Shown piece after piece: positions 30,384-38,550 of a DNA stretch of 60,694 bases (position 1 is its first letter; every line of letters starts with the position of its first letter). The notes below the pieces were generated by a model that worked only from the letters and a program-made list of their open reading frames with translations, was not told the DNA's origin and made no database searches. The position numbers and the translations under genes were made by a program. Origin of the DNA: Cyanobium sp. ATX 6A2 (GTDB lineage: Bacteria > Cyanobacteriota > Cyanobacteriia > PCC-6307 > Cyanobiaceae); contig NZ_JAGQCU010000018.1 in the NCBI RefSeq assembly GCF_024346355.1, positions 1-60,694 of the forward strand, read 5' to 3'.

Positions 30384-31853
30384 GTGACAGCTGAGGCGCG
30401 TTCCGTTCGCGTTCGCCTGGCCCCCAGCCCCACCGGCACCCTGCACATCGGCACGGCGCGCACGGCGGTGTTCAACTGGCTGTTCGCCCGCCACAGCGGC
30501 GGCCGCTTTCTGCTGCGCATCGAGGACACCGACCGGGAGCGCAGCAAGCCGGAATACACCGCCAACATCCTCGACGGCCTGCGCTGGCTGGGGCTCGACT
30601 GGGACGAGGAGCCGGTGATCCAGAGCCAGCGGCTGGAGCAGCACCGCGCCGCCATCCAGCAGCTGCTCGATGCCGGCCAGGCCTACCGCTGCTACGCCAG
30701 CGAGGAGGAGCTCACGGCCATGCGCGAGCAGCAGGCCGCCGCCAAGCAGGCCCCCCGCTACGACAACCGCCACCGCGATCTCAGCCCCGAGCAGGAGCAG
30801 GCCTACATCGCCGAGGGCCGTGAGCCGGTGGTGCGCTTCCGCATCGACGACGACCGCACGATCACCTGGACGGATCTGGTGCGCGGGGAGATGCGCTGGA
30901 GCGGCCGCGATCTGGGCGGCGACATGGTGATTGCCCGCCGCGCCCCGGCACACCGGATCGGCGATCCCCTCTACAACCTGGTGGTGGTGGTGGACGACGC
31001 CGCCATGGCCATCAGCCACGTGATCCGCGGCGAGGACCACATCGCCAACACCGCCAAGCAGCTGCTGCTCTACGAGGCCCTGGGCCAGCCGGCGCCGGCG
31101 TTCGCCCACACGCCGCTGATCCTCAACCAGGAGGGCAAGAAGCTCTCCAAGCGCGACGGGGTGACCTCGATCAGCGACTTCCGGGCCATGGGCTACAGCG
31201 CCACCGCCCTGGCCAACTACATGACCCTGCTGGGCTGGTCGCCGCCGGAGGGGATGGGCGAGCGCTTCAGCCTCCAGCAGGCGGCCGCAGTGTTCGGCTT
31301 CGAGCGGGTGAACCGGGCCGGCGCCCGTTTCGACTGGGACAAGCTCAACTGGCTCAACGGCCAGGTGCTGCGCGAGCAGGGCGCCGAGAGCCTGCGGCAG
31401 CAGCTGGCACCCCTGTGGGCCGAGCGCGGCTGGGGCCAGGCCGGCGCGGCCAACCCCGTGCAGGCCGATCCCGCCTGGCAGTGCCAGCTCAGCGAACTGC
31501 TGGGCCCCTCCCTCACCCTGCTGGCCGATGGGGTGGAGCAGGCCGAACCGTTCTTCACCACCCCGGAGCTCAACGACGCCGCCCGCGCCCAGCTGGAGGT
31601 GGCGGGGGCCCGGGCGGCCCTGGCGGCCCTGGCCGAGGCCCTCGAGCCCCTGACAGCCTCCGACCTCGGCGCCGATCAGGCCCAGGCCCTGCTCAGCGAA
31701 GCCGCCGCGGCCGCCGGCGTGAAGAAGGGGGTGATCATGAAGAGCCTGCGCGCCGCCCTGCTGGGCAGCCTGCAGGGGCCCGACCTACTCACCACCTGGC
31801 TGCTGCTGCACCGCAGCGGCGACGACCTCCCCCGCATCGCCCGCTGCCTCTGA
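30384..31853 (+). CDS. gltX: Glutamyl-tRNA synthetase
   Basis: A 489-residue class I synthetase charging tRNA-Glu (and, in cyanobacteria, usually tRNA-Gln for later amidation; the product also feeds tetrapyrrole synthesis). [20 protein letters not shown] is the HIGH region, [11 protein letters not shown] the KMSKS loop. The C-terminal anticodon domain ends [16 protein letters not shown]. The start is GTG at 30384 with AGGAGA at 30371-30376. The last 69 bases overlap the convergent antiporter frame. Confidence 0.96.
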   Translation: MTAEARSVRVRLAPSPTGTLHIGTARTAVFNWLFARHSGGRFLLRIEDTDRERSKPEYTANILDGLRWLGLDWDEEPVIQSQRLEQHRAAIQQLLDAGQAYRCYASEEELTAMREQQAAAKQAPRYDNRHRDLSPEQEQAYIAEGREPVVRFRIDDDRTITWTDLVRGEMRWSGRDLGGDMVIARRAPAHRIGDPLYNLVVVVDDAAMAISHVIRGEDHIANTAKQLLLYEALGQPAPAFAHTPLILNQEGKKLSKRDGVTSISDFRAMGYSATALANYMTLLGWSPPEGMGERFSLQQAAAVFGFERVNRAGARFDWDKLNWLNGQVLREQGAESLRQQLAPLWAERGWGQAGAANPVQADPAWQCQLSELLGPSLTLLADGVEQAEPFFTTPELNDAARAQLEVAGARAALAALAEALEPLTASDLGADQAQALLSEAAAAAGVKKGVIMKSLRAALLGSLQGPDLLTTWLLLHRSGDDLPRIARCL

Positions 31854-33068
31854 GCCCCCTGCCTCTGAGCCATCTGCCTCAGTGAGCCCCAGGCGGCGGG
31901 CCAGGGGGCCGGCACTTAGGCCCTGCAGGCCCACGGTGAGCAGGATGGTGAGGAACACCAGCCCCTGCAGTCGCCCGGCCCCCACCACCCCCGCCTGCTC
32001 CAGGCGGATGGCGAACAGGCTGGCCACCGCGGCCGTGACGATGCCCCGCGGCGCCAGCCAGCTGAGCAGGGCCCGCTGGGCGAGGCTGAAGCCCATCCCC
32101 CAGGTGGCCAGGCCGATGGCCAGGGGCCGCAGCACCAGCATCAACGCCAGCACGCAGGCCACGCCGCCCCAGCCCAGGGGGCTGAGCTGGGCGAAGGTGA
32201 CGTCGGCGGCGAGCAGGGGAAACAGCATCGTGATCGCCAGCTGGGCCAGCTGGCGGATCAGCTCATCGAGCTCCTTGGCGTCGGTGTCGGGGCGGCGACC
32301 CACCACCACGCCGGCGGCCACGGCAGCGGGCAGGCCCGATTCCGGCAGCACCTGCTCGCAGCCGGTGAACATCAGAAACAGGATGCCGAGGCTGAGCTGC
32401 AGGCGCAGGGCGCCGTTGCCGGCCGAGGCGGGGATGCGGCGCAGCAGCTCGGCCAGCAGCCAGCCGCAGGCGGCACCGATCAGCACGCCGCCGCCGAGCC
32501 GCTGCAGCAGCCCGGTGGCCAGCTCCCGCCAGCCGTGCAGGGTGCCGAGCAGCAGCTCCAGGAGCAGCAGGGCCAGCACGGCGCCGATCGGCTCCAGCAC
32601 CAGCCCCTCCCCCTCCAGCACCTCCCCCAGGGGCGCCGCCAGGCCGATCTGGCGCACGAGCGGATTCACCACCGTGGGGCCGGTGGCCAGCACGATGGCG
32701 CTGAACACCGCCGCCAGGGGCCAGTTCAGGCCGGCCAGGCCGTGGGCCAGCAGCAGCCCGCCCAGCAGGGCCAGCACCAGGCGCACGGCACAGATGCGCA
32801 GCACCGCCTGGCGGGTGCCATCGGCGGGCAGGCGCAGGTTGAGGCCGCCCTCAAACAGCACCAGGCTCACCAGCAGACCCACGATCGTGCCCAGGCCGGG
32901 CCCCAGATCCAGGGGTTCCACCAGCCCCAGGCCGGCGCGGCCGATCAGCAGCCCGGAGCTGAGCAGCAGCACCACCCCGGGCAGGCCGGTGGCCCAGGCC
33001 AGCGCCTGGGCCACGGCGCCGGAGAACACGGTGACGCCCCAGAGCAGCCCCAGCCGCTCAGGCGTCAT
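31785..33068 (-). CDS. Cation:proton antiporter, CPA1 type
   Basis: A 427-residue membrane protein with about 12 helices. [35 protein letters not shown] and [20 protein letters not shown] are the core NhaP-like motifs, with T-G-P-T in place of [13 protein letters not shown] and [17 protein letters not shown] follow. It would exchange Na+ or K+ for H+. The last 30 residues ([17 protein letters not shown]) are low-complexity and antisense to the end of gltX, so the tail may be a read-through extension. It overlaps the 81-aa gene by 4 bases. Confidence 0.85.
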   Translation of the reverse strand: MTPERLGLLWGVTVFSGAVAQALAWATGLPGVVLLLSSGLLIGRAGLGLVEPLDLGPGLGTIVGLLVSLVLFEGGLNLRLPADGTRQAVLRICAVRLVLALLGGLLLAHGLAGLNWPLAAVFSAIVLATGPTVVNPLVRQIGLAAPLGEVLEGEGLVLEPIGAVLALLLLELLLGTLHGWRELATGLLQRLGGGVLIGAACGWLLAELLRRIPASAGNGALRLQLSLGILFLMFTGCEQVLPESGLPAAVAAGVVVGRRPDTDAKELDELIRQLAQLAITMLFPLLAADVTFAQLSPLGWGGVACVLALMLVLRPLAIGLATWGMGFSLAQRALLSWLAPRGIVTAAVASLFAIRLEQAGVVGAGRLQGLVFLTILLTVGLQGLSAGPLARRLGLTEADGSEAGGSEAAGDAGEVVAAAVQQQPGGE

Positions 33069-33310
33069 TCATCATCGAGGGGATTGAACCGGGGTTCCAC
33101 CCGGATGCCCACCACGGCACTGGGCCGCACCACCAGGTATTCCCCCTCCAGCTCACCCATCGGCACGTTCACGAACGTGTCGGGGCTGGAGGCGGTGAGC
33201 ACGTCGCCATACCACTGCTGGAAGGCCTGCAGGCTGGCGAACATCACCGTTTCCGTCTGGCCGCCGCTCATGTGCAGATGAACGGCATAGCGCCGTGGGT
33301 GGGGGGACAT
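33065..33310 (-). CDS. Small hypothetical protein upstream of the antiporter
   Basis: An 81-residue protein: RRYAVHLHMSGGQTETVMFA, LQAFQQWYGDVLTASSPDTF and YLVVRPSAVVGIRVEPRFNP. It is rich in beta strands and reads like a compact cytoplasmic domain; family not recognised. It overlaps the antiporter start by 4 bases and the end of the DUF1643 gene by 43 bases, so the three form one unit. Confidence 0.65.
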   Translation of the reverse strand: MSPHPRRYAVHLHMSGGQTETVMFASLQAFQQWYGDVLTASSPDTFVNVPMGELEGEYLVVRPSAVVGIRVEPRFNPLDDE

Positions 33311-33858
33311 GGAGACGCGGCGGAGCAGCGGGCGAACACCCCCTCAGGATGCCCCAGGCAGGAGTCATCGTGCCATTCGCCGCCGGGCCAGGGCTCCAGG
33401 CCGGCGCTGGCGGGCAGGTAGAGGGGATGGCGGGGCTGGCCGCCGCGGGTGCTGCCCAGGGCCAGCAGCCGCCGGCCCCGCAGCAGCGACAGCACTGCCG
33501 CCTCGCGGCCGCACCAGCCGCCGAGGGCGCCCCAGCCCAGCCACAGCGGCGCGGTGGGGCAGGCCGCCAGGCGCCGCCGGATCCAGGGGTCGGCCTCGGC
33601 GCCCACCGGATCGGCCAGGCGCCGCAGGGCCGCCGGCGAGGGGCTCACGGCGGCGAAGAGGTTGAGCACCTCCAGCGCGCCGTAGCCCCAGCCGCGGGCG
33701 AAGCCGATCAGGCGCCGCAGGGTGGGGTCGTCGCGCTCCGCGTCGGCGCGGGAGGGGTTGAGGCCGATGAACAGCAGCGGCGGCGCGCCGGGATCCCAGC
33801 GGCGCTGCAACCACCAGCGGTAGCGGCCGCAGGCACTGAAGCGGGCGCGGCGCACCAT
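33268..33858 (-). CDS. DUF1643 domain protein
   Basis: A 196-residue protein with the DUF1643 pattern: CGRYRWWLQRRWDPGAPPLL, FIGLNPSRADAERDDPTLRR and WGYGALEVLNLFAAVSPSPA. The family is common beside mobile or metabolic genes and has no settled function. The start at 33858 (MVRRARFSAC) gives the normal N-terminus; 62 bases separate it from the divergent MscS gene. Confidence 0.8.
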   Translation of the reverse strand: MVRRARFSACGRYRWWLQRRWDPGAPPLLFIGLNPSRADAERDDPTLRRLIGFARGWGYGALEVLNLFAAVSPSPAALRRLADPVGAEADPWIRRRLAACPTAPLWLGWGALGGWCGREAAVLSLLRGRRLLALGSTRGGQPRHPLYLPASAGLEPWPGGEWHDDSCLGHPEGVFARCSAASPCPPTHGAMPFICT

Positions 33859-33919
33859 GGCACCCCCCTTAGCCTGAAACCCTGCCGCAGCGATGGGGCC
33901 ACTGACGGCAGGACGGGAC

Positions 33920-36004
33920 ATGGGCCGGGATCCGAGTGGGCAGAGGCAACGGTGGCGCCGGAACCGGCGCCTGCGCAGCTGGCAGCTGGCGCTGCTGCTG
34001 GGGCTGATCCTGAGTCTGCTTCCGGGGCGGCCGGCCCTGGCCTTCGTGCAGTTGCCCGGCGGCGGCGGCGGCAGCGGCGGCGAGGCCGACGCGGCTGAAG
34101 AACGCTGGCTGGATCGCCATCAGGCCTATTCCTGCGGCCGCTTCTGGTGCGTTGACGTGCTGTTCCCGCACGACCTGCTGAGACCCCCGATCACCCTGGC
34201 GATCGATCCGGGCGACACGCTGTCGGCACGAGCCGCCGCCCGGGCGGTGAAGAACCGGGCCGAAACGGTGGAGCGGAGTGTGGAGGGCGTGATTGCCCAG
34301 CTGCGCCAGGCCTGGGTGGCAGGGGCGCTGACACCGGAGAGCGCGGCGGTACCGAATGAGGCGGAGTCGGCCCTCTGGAGCGTGTTCGGCCGTCAGGCCC
34401 TCCACCCGCTCACCCCCACTGTGGCGGTGGGGTTCCGCAACAACGTGCCGGTGGTGTTCATGCCCGCCGAGCCCGACCAGGGCCTGGCGTCGGGGACCCT
34501 GCTCACGGTGACCGAACCCGATGCGGCCAGGGCCGGCATCACCACGATGGAGCTGGCGGAGCGCTGGAAGAGCACGCTCCAGAAGGTGATCAGCGAATCG
34601 CTCTGGGGCCTGGAGTACAACCGCCGCCATCCCACCGGCCGGCTGCTGCTGGCGGGGAAGGTGGCGGGCGGCGTGCTGCTGCTGCTGCTGCTGCTGTCAT
34701 GGATCCGCAGGATGCTGCGCCGGGCCCTGCAGCACCTGCATGACAACACCCAGGCCCTGCGCGACTCGGCCACGCGGGAGGTGATGGCGGCCTTCAGCGG
34801 CAACCTCGAGTCGCAGGAGGCACCACCCGGCACCCCGGAGTGGGGAGATGACCGCGGCGACTCCGGCGATCTCGAGGAGCCGGTTTCAGCGCCGCCCCGC
34901 CAGCGCGCCTTCAGATGGCTGGAGCGCCTCGGCCGCCGCGCCGGACGCCAACCCCAGCTGCTGCTCGCGGGCACCGGCCGCCTGATCGAAACCCTGTCGA
35001 TCCCCACGCTGCAGCGGCAGGGCTGGCGCAACCAGTTCCGCAACCTGCTGGAGATGGCGCTGCTGATCACCACTCTCCTGCAGCTGAGCCTGCTGGCGGG
35101 CGGCATCGGAGCGATCGCCATCTTCTTCCCTGCCAGCCGCATCGCCTCCCTCGTGCTGATGCAGAAATCGGTGAGTGTGCCGCTGATGTGGCTGGGGCTG
35201 ATCGTGGTGCGCTGGCTGCTGCTGCTGGTGATCGACCACAGCGTGAACAGCTGGACGATCGAATCGATCATCCGCAATCCCAGTTCCCGGCGCTATGCGC
35301 TGCGGGCCGTGACCTACACCAAGATGCTCAGGAACGCGGCCACGATGGTCTGCGTCATGGTCGGCATCGTGCTGACCCTGCTGATCGTGGGGGTCAATCG
35401 CAACATCCTCACCGGTGCCGGCGTGCTGGCCGTGGGGGCGGGTCTGCTGCTGCGCAACCTGCTGGATGACTTCATGCAGGGCCTGCTGATCATCAACACC
35501 GACCGCTTCGCCATCGGCGATGTGGTGACGATCCAGCCCCACAGCGGCTTCGTGGAGAACATGAATCTGTTCAACACCCAGCTGCGCGGGATCGACGGCC
35601 AGCTCACCAGCCTGCCCAACGGCGGGATCCGGGCCGTGGAGAACCTCACCAAAGACTGGTCGCGGGTGAACTTCACGATCGAGGTGGCCGCCGGCGAAGA
35701 CCTGCGCGCGGTGCTGGAGCTGCTCCGGCGGGTGGCCGAGGAGATGCGCGTCGACCCCGACTGGGCCCGGTATGTGATCGGCACACCCGAAGTGCTGGGG
35801 GTGGATGAGCTGCGGCAATCGGGCTGCCTGATCCGGGTGTGGATCCAGACCCTGCCCCTGGCCCAGTGGCCGGTGGGGCGGGAATTCCGCCTGCGCGTGA
35901 AGGAGGCCTTCGATCGCGAGGGCATCAGCCTGGGCACCCCGCGCCAGGAAGTGGTGCTCGAGAAGGCGCAGCCCGCCACGCTGAGGCCCTCGACAAGCCC
36001 CTGA
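33920..36004 (+). CDS. MscS-family mechanosensitive channel, large form
   Basis: A 694-residue channel of the extended MscS type. Residues about 16-42 are a signal-like hydrophobic segment; a periplasmic domain of about 200 residues follows; helices lie near 235-260 (VAGGVLLLLLLLSWIRRML), 380-450 and 470-500. The pore helix is ILTGAGVLAVGAGLLLRNLL and the beta domain starts FAIGDVVTIQPHSGFVENMN. It would release solutes on osmotic downshock. ATG 33920 has AGGA 7 bases upstream and is preferred to 33893. Confidence 0.85.
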   Translation: MGRDPSGQRQRWRRNRRLRSWQLALLLGLILSLLPGRPALAFVQLPGGGGGSGGEADAAEERWLDRHQAYSCGRFWCVDVLFPHDLLRPPITLAIDPGDTLSARAAARAVKNRAETVERSVEGVIAQLRQAWVAGALTPESAAVPNEAESALWSVFGRQALHPLTPTVAVGFRNNVPVVFMPAEPDQGLASGTLLTVTEPDAARAGITTMELAERWKSTLQKVISESLWGLEYNRRHPTGRLLLAGKVAGGVLLLLLLLSWIRRMLRRALQHLHDNTQALRDSATREVMAAFSGNLESQEAPPGTPEWGDDRGDSGDLEEPVSAPPRQRAFRWLERLGRRAGRQPQLLLAGTGRLIETLSIPTLQRQGWRNQFRNLLEMALLITTLLQLSLLAGGIGAIAIFFPASRIASLVLMQKSVSVPLMWLGLIVVRWLLLLVIDHSVNSWTIESIIRNPSSRRYALRAVTYTKMLRNAATMVCVMVGIVLTLLIVGVNRNILTGAGVLAVGAGLLLRNLLDDFMQGLLIINTDRFAIGDVVTIQPHSGFVENMNLFNTQLRGIDGQLTSLPNGGIRAVENLTKDWSRVNFTIEVAAGEDLRAVLELLRRVAEEMRVDPDWARYVIGTPEVLGVDELRQSGCLIRVWIQTLPLAQWPVGREFRLRVKEAFDREGISLGTPRQEVVLEKAQPATLRPSTSP

Positions 36005-36066
36005 GGCCACTGTGGAATGGGCGGTCAGCCGTCCCCCGGCGGCACCCGGTCTCCGCATCACCCCCG

Positions 36067-37557
36067 ATGGCCCGTTTCAGCCAGCTGTACGTGTTCGGCG
36101 ACAGCGCCAGCGACTACGGCAGCCTGGCGGCGGCCCTGCGCCAGGAGAGCTCGCCGCGGGGCCGCTACAGCGGTGTGACCGCCCACAACACGCCCAACAA
36201 CTGGCAGGTGCTGCTGCGGCGGCGGCTGAATCTGCCCCTGCCCCGCGATCCGGGCAGCGGCGAGTTCCGCATCGCCAACCGCTTCATCGCGCCCCCGGGC
36301 GCCGGCTCCGCCAGCGACCCCTCCTTCGCCGTGAGCGGCGCCACCAGTGGGCGGGAGCACCTGGCGGAGTTCGGCGATCTGCGCGAGCGGCTGGCGGCGA
36401 TCGCCGGGCTGCGGGGCCGCGGCCTGCAGGGCCAGATCGAGGCGGCCCTGGGGCAGGGGATCCGCCCCAGCTCGGGTGATCTGGCGCTGGTGTGGGGCGG
36501 CGGCAACGACTTGCTGCTGGGGGTGCGGCAGGAGCGTGATCCCCAGAAGGTGGTGCGCCAGACGGTGGGGCGCATGCTCGCCAACGTGGAGGTGCTGCTG
36601 CGCTCCGGGGAGACGCGCCAGATCGTGGCCTCCGCCCTGGTGCCCTTTCAGGGCCAGGTGAACGGGGTGGCGTACCAGCTCCCTTACATCACCGAGCTGC
36701 TCAAGCGCGCCGCCCGTCCCGACGCCAGCCGCAACACCCGCGCCTGGGCCGACTACTTCCGCGGCAATGGCAGCAGCGCCCTGCTCGACGCCTTCGATCG
36801 CGGGCTGGAGACCCTGCGCGCGCGCTACCCCTACGCCGCGATCGTGGGCTTCCGCAACGAGTTCGAGAGCTCCTGGGATCAGTTCGGCCGGCGCCTGGGC
36901 GACTTCTCCGACTTCGGCATCGGCGACGCACGGCGGTCGGCGCAGAGCCGCAAGGGCTTCGCCGATCTCTCCAGGCGACAGATCGCCCGCTTTCTGCACT
37001 TCGACAACGTGCACTTCAGCGAGAGCGGCAACGCCATGCTGGCCCGCTCGCTGGAGCTCACCCTGGAGCGCAACCGCTCCCGCTTCACCGCCGCCGCCCT
37101 CACCCGCCGGCGCGAGGGGGGCGACGGCGACGACCGGCTGAAGGGCAGCAAGGCCAACGACCTGCTGATCGGCGGCGGCGGCGACGACCGCCTGGTGGGC
37201 CGGGCGGGGAACGACGTGCTGATCGGCGGACCGGGCAGCGACCGCATGGGCGGCGGCCCCGGCGCCGACGCCTTTGGGTGGCAGGCCGGGGATCTGCGCG
37301 GCCGGCCCCTGGATGTGATCACCGACTTCAACGGCCAGCAGGGCGACCGGCTGGCGATCACGGCCCTGCTGGATCGCGGCAATCCCTTCGCCAACAAGGG
37401 CTGGCGGTTCATCGGCAGCGATGGCTTCTCCGGCCGGCGCGGCGAGCTTCGCTTCAGCGGCGGGCTGCTGAGCGGCGATCTGAGCGGCAACCGCACGGCC
37501 GACCTGCGGGTGCAGCTGCTGGGGGTGGATCGCTTCTCGCCCGACTGGATTGCATGA
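36067..37557 (+). CDS. SGNH/GDSL esterase with RTX calcium-binding repeats
   Basis: A 496-residue protein. Residues 8-14 FGDSASD hold the nucleophile Ser; LVWGGGNDLLLG is block III; FDNVHFSESGNAM holds the Asp/His pair. From about residue 350, nonapeptides GGGGDDRLV, GRAGNDVLI and GGPGSDRMG follow the RTX pattern, then a C-terminal domain (DVITDFNGQQGDRLAI) typical of type I-secreted proteins. No Sec signal is present, so export by an ABC/TolC system is expected. It may act on lipids or polymer esters outside the cell. The ATG at 36067 places FGDS at the usual distance. Confidence 0.88.
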   Translation: MARFSQLYVFGDSASDYGSLAAALRQESSPRGRYSGVTAHNTPNNWQVLLRRRLNLPLPRDPGSGEFRIANRFIAPPGAGSASDPSFAVSGATSGREHLAEFGDLRERLAAIAGLRGRGLQGQIEAALGQGIRPSSGDLALVWGGGNDLLLGVRQERDPQKVVRQTVGRMLANVEVLLRSGETRQIVASALVPFQGQVNGVAYQLPYITELLKRAARPDASRNTRAWADYFRGNGSSALLDAFDRGLETLRARYPYAAIVGFRNEFESSWDQFGRRLGDFSDFGIGDARRSAQSRKGFADLSRRQIARFLHFDNVHFSESGNAMLARSLELTLERNRSRFTAAALTRRREGGDGDDRLKGSKANDLLIGGGGDDRLVGRAGNDVLIGGPGSDRMGGGPGADAFGWQAGDLRGRPLDVITDFNGQQGDRLAITALLDRGNPFANKGWRFIGSDGFSGRRGELRFSGGLLSGDLSGNRTADLRVQLLGVDRFSPDWIA

Positions 37558-37605
37558 TCGAGATGGAGCAATCGAAGATTCGTGTTCTGGAGAGATGCCC
37601 TTGAA

Positions 37606-37762
37606 TACTCGACAGACGACCTTGTTTAATTCCCAAACAAATGACTCTTGATTCCCGAACAGCAACTTATATCCCCGACCAGACGACTTTTATTTCCGAA
37701 CAGACAACTTTTTTTATTTCCTAAACAAATGACTCTTGTTTTCCGCACAGACGAGCCTTGAT
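37606..37762. repeat. Seven degenerate 20-24 base direct repeats before an MNT-HEPN pair
   Basis: AT-rich DNA made of repeated units near ATTCCCGAACAGACGACTTTT: starts near 37606, 37629, 37651, 37671, 37692, 37716 and 37739. Two units share 16 identical bases (AAACAAATGACTCTTG). Unit length varies between 20 and 24. They fill the whole gap before the toxin-antitoxin operon, so they may be binding sites or a relic of an iteron array. Confidence 0.7.
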
Positions 37763-37773
37763 ATCATGATATC
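37760..37773. promoter_or_regulatory. Perfect 14-bp palindrome abutting the MNT start
   Basis: GATATCATGATATC is a perfect palindrome whose last base touches the GTG start at 37774. Its position would let a bound protein block initiation, as expected for an autoregulatory toxin-antitoxin operator. Confidence 0.55.
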
Positions 37774-38112
37774 GTGACTGATCTTGCCGCGTTAAGGGAT
37801 CAACGCCGCAGCGCCCGCCTGGCGACCTTGCGCCAAGGGGCCCAGCAGGTCGTGGCCAACCACCCCGGGGCCGAAGTGTGGCTGTTCGGCTCCCTGGCCC
37901 GCGGCGACTGGGACGCCTATTCCGATGTCGACCTGCTGGCGATCGCCCCTAGCCAGTCCGCGGCCCAGGCCATGGCCAACGATCTCCTTGCCGCCCGCCT
38001 CGGCGACGACGTGCTGGCCCTCACCAGCGAGCGCTGGCAACGCCTCAAAGCGAGCGACGATCCCTACTGGCGCGCCATCGGCCACGATGCCCTGCGCCTC
38101 GATCGACCATGA
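37774..38112 (+). CDS. MNT-type nucleotidyltransferase antitoxin
   Basis: A 112-residue minimal nucleotidyltransferase: WLFGSLARGDWDAYSDVDLL carries G-S and the D-x-D metal pair. In MntA-HepT pairs this enzyme adds AMP to the HEPN toxin and silences it. GTG start at 37774, directly after the palindrome. It overlaps the HEPN gene by 4 bases. Confidence 0.88.
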   Translation: MTDLAALRDQRRSARLATLRQGAQQVVANHPGAEVWLFGSLARGDWDAYSDVDLLAIAPSQSAAQAMANDLLAARLGDDVLALTSERWQRLKASDDPYWRAIGHDALRLDRP

Positions 38113-38501
38113 CCCCCCGGGCTGAGGCCTGGCTTCGCCAGGCCCAAAGTGATCTGGACGCCGCCCGCTGCATGGCGGCTGAGGCGTTCCATGTCCAGGC
38201 CTGCTACCTGGCGGGTCAGGCGGCTGAAAAGGCCCTCGAGGCGCTGCTGGTGGCGGCCGGCATCACCCCGCCCTACAGCCACTCGCTGGAGCGCTTCGTG
38301 GAGTTGCTGCAAACCCAGGGGCTCAACACCCAGGCTCTGACCGTGCTGCGCCTCAAACCCCTCACCCGCATGAACAGCGACAGCCTCTATCCCCAGGGTG
38401 ATGAGGCACCGGCCGATCTGTTCGATGCCAATGACAGCGCAGCAGCCCTGTCCACAGCGGAGGCCGTGCTGCGGATCGCCACGGCTGAGCTCAGGAGCTG
38501 A
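38109..38501 (+). CDS. HEPN-domain toxin partner
   Basis: A 130-residue helical protein: AEAWLRQAQSDLDAARCMA, CYLAGQAAEKALEALLVAAG and YSHSLERFVELLQ are HEPN hallmarks. HEPN toxins are usually RNases with R-x4-6-H. Here the C-terminal block is RMNSDSLYPQGDEAPADLF, close to the Y-x2-RYP form of minimal HEPN proteins but with Leu instead of Arg before Tyr-Pro, so catalytic strength is uncertain. It ends 49 bases before polA. Confidence 0.82.
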   Translation: MTPRAEAWLRQAQSDLDAARCMAAEAFHVQACYLAGQAAEKALEALLVAAGITPPYSHSLERFVELLQTQGLNTQALTVLRLKPLTRMNSDSLYPQGDEAPADLFDANDSAAALSTAEAVLRIATAELRS

Positions 38502-38550
38502 GCTCGCCCCCAGCTCTGCCAGGCTGGGCCCTCGATCGGCGAAACCACCT

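Noticed and set aside
36058-37665. Minus-strand 535-codon frame opposite the GDSL/RTX gene
   Set aside because: No motif or plausible fold; the plus strand encodes GDSL blocks and RTX repeats.
37606-37762. CRISPR array
   Set aside because: The repeats are degenerate, directly joined without unique spacers, and no cas gene is present.
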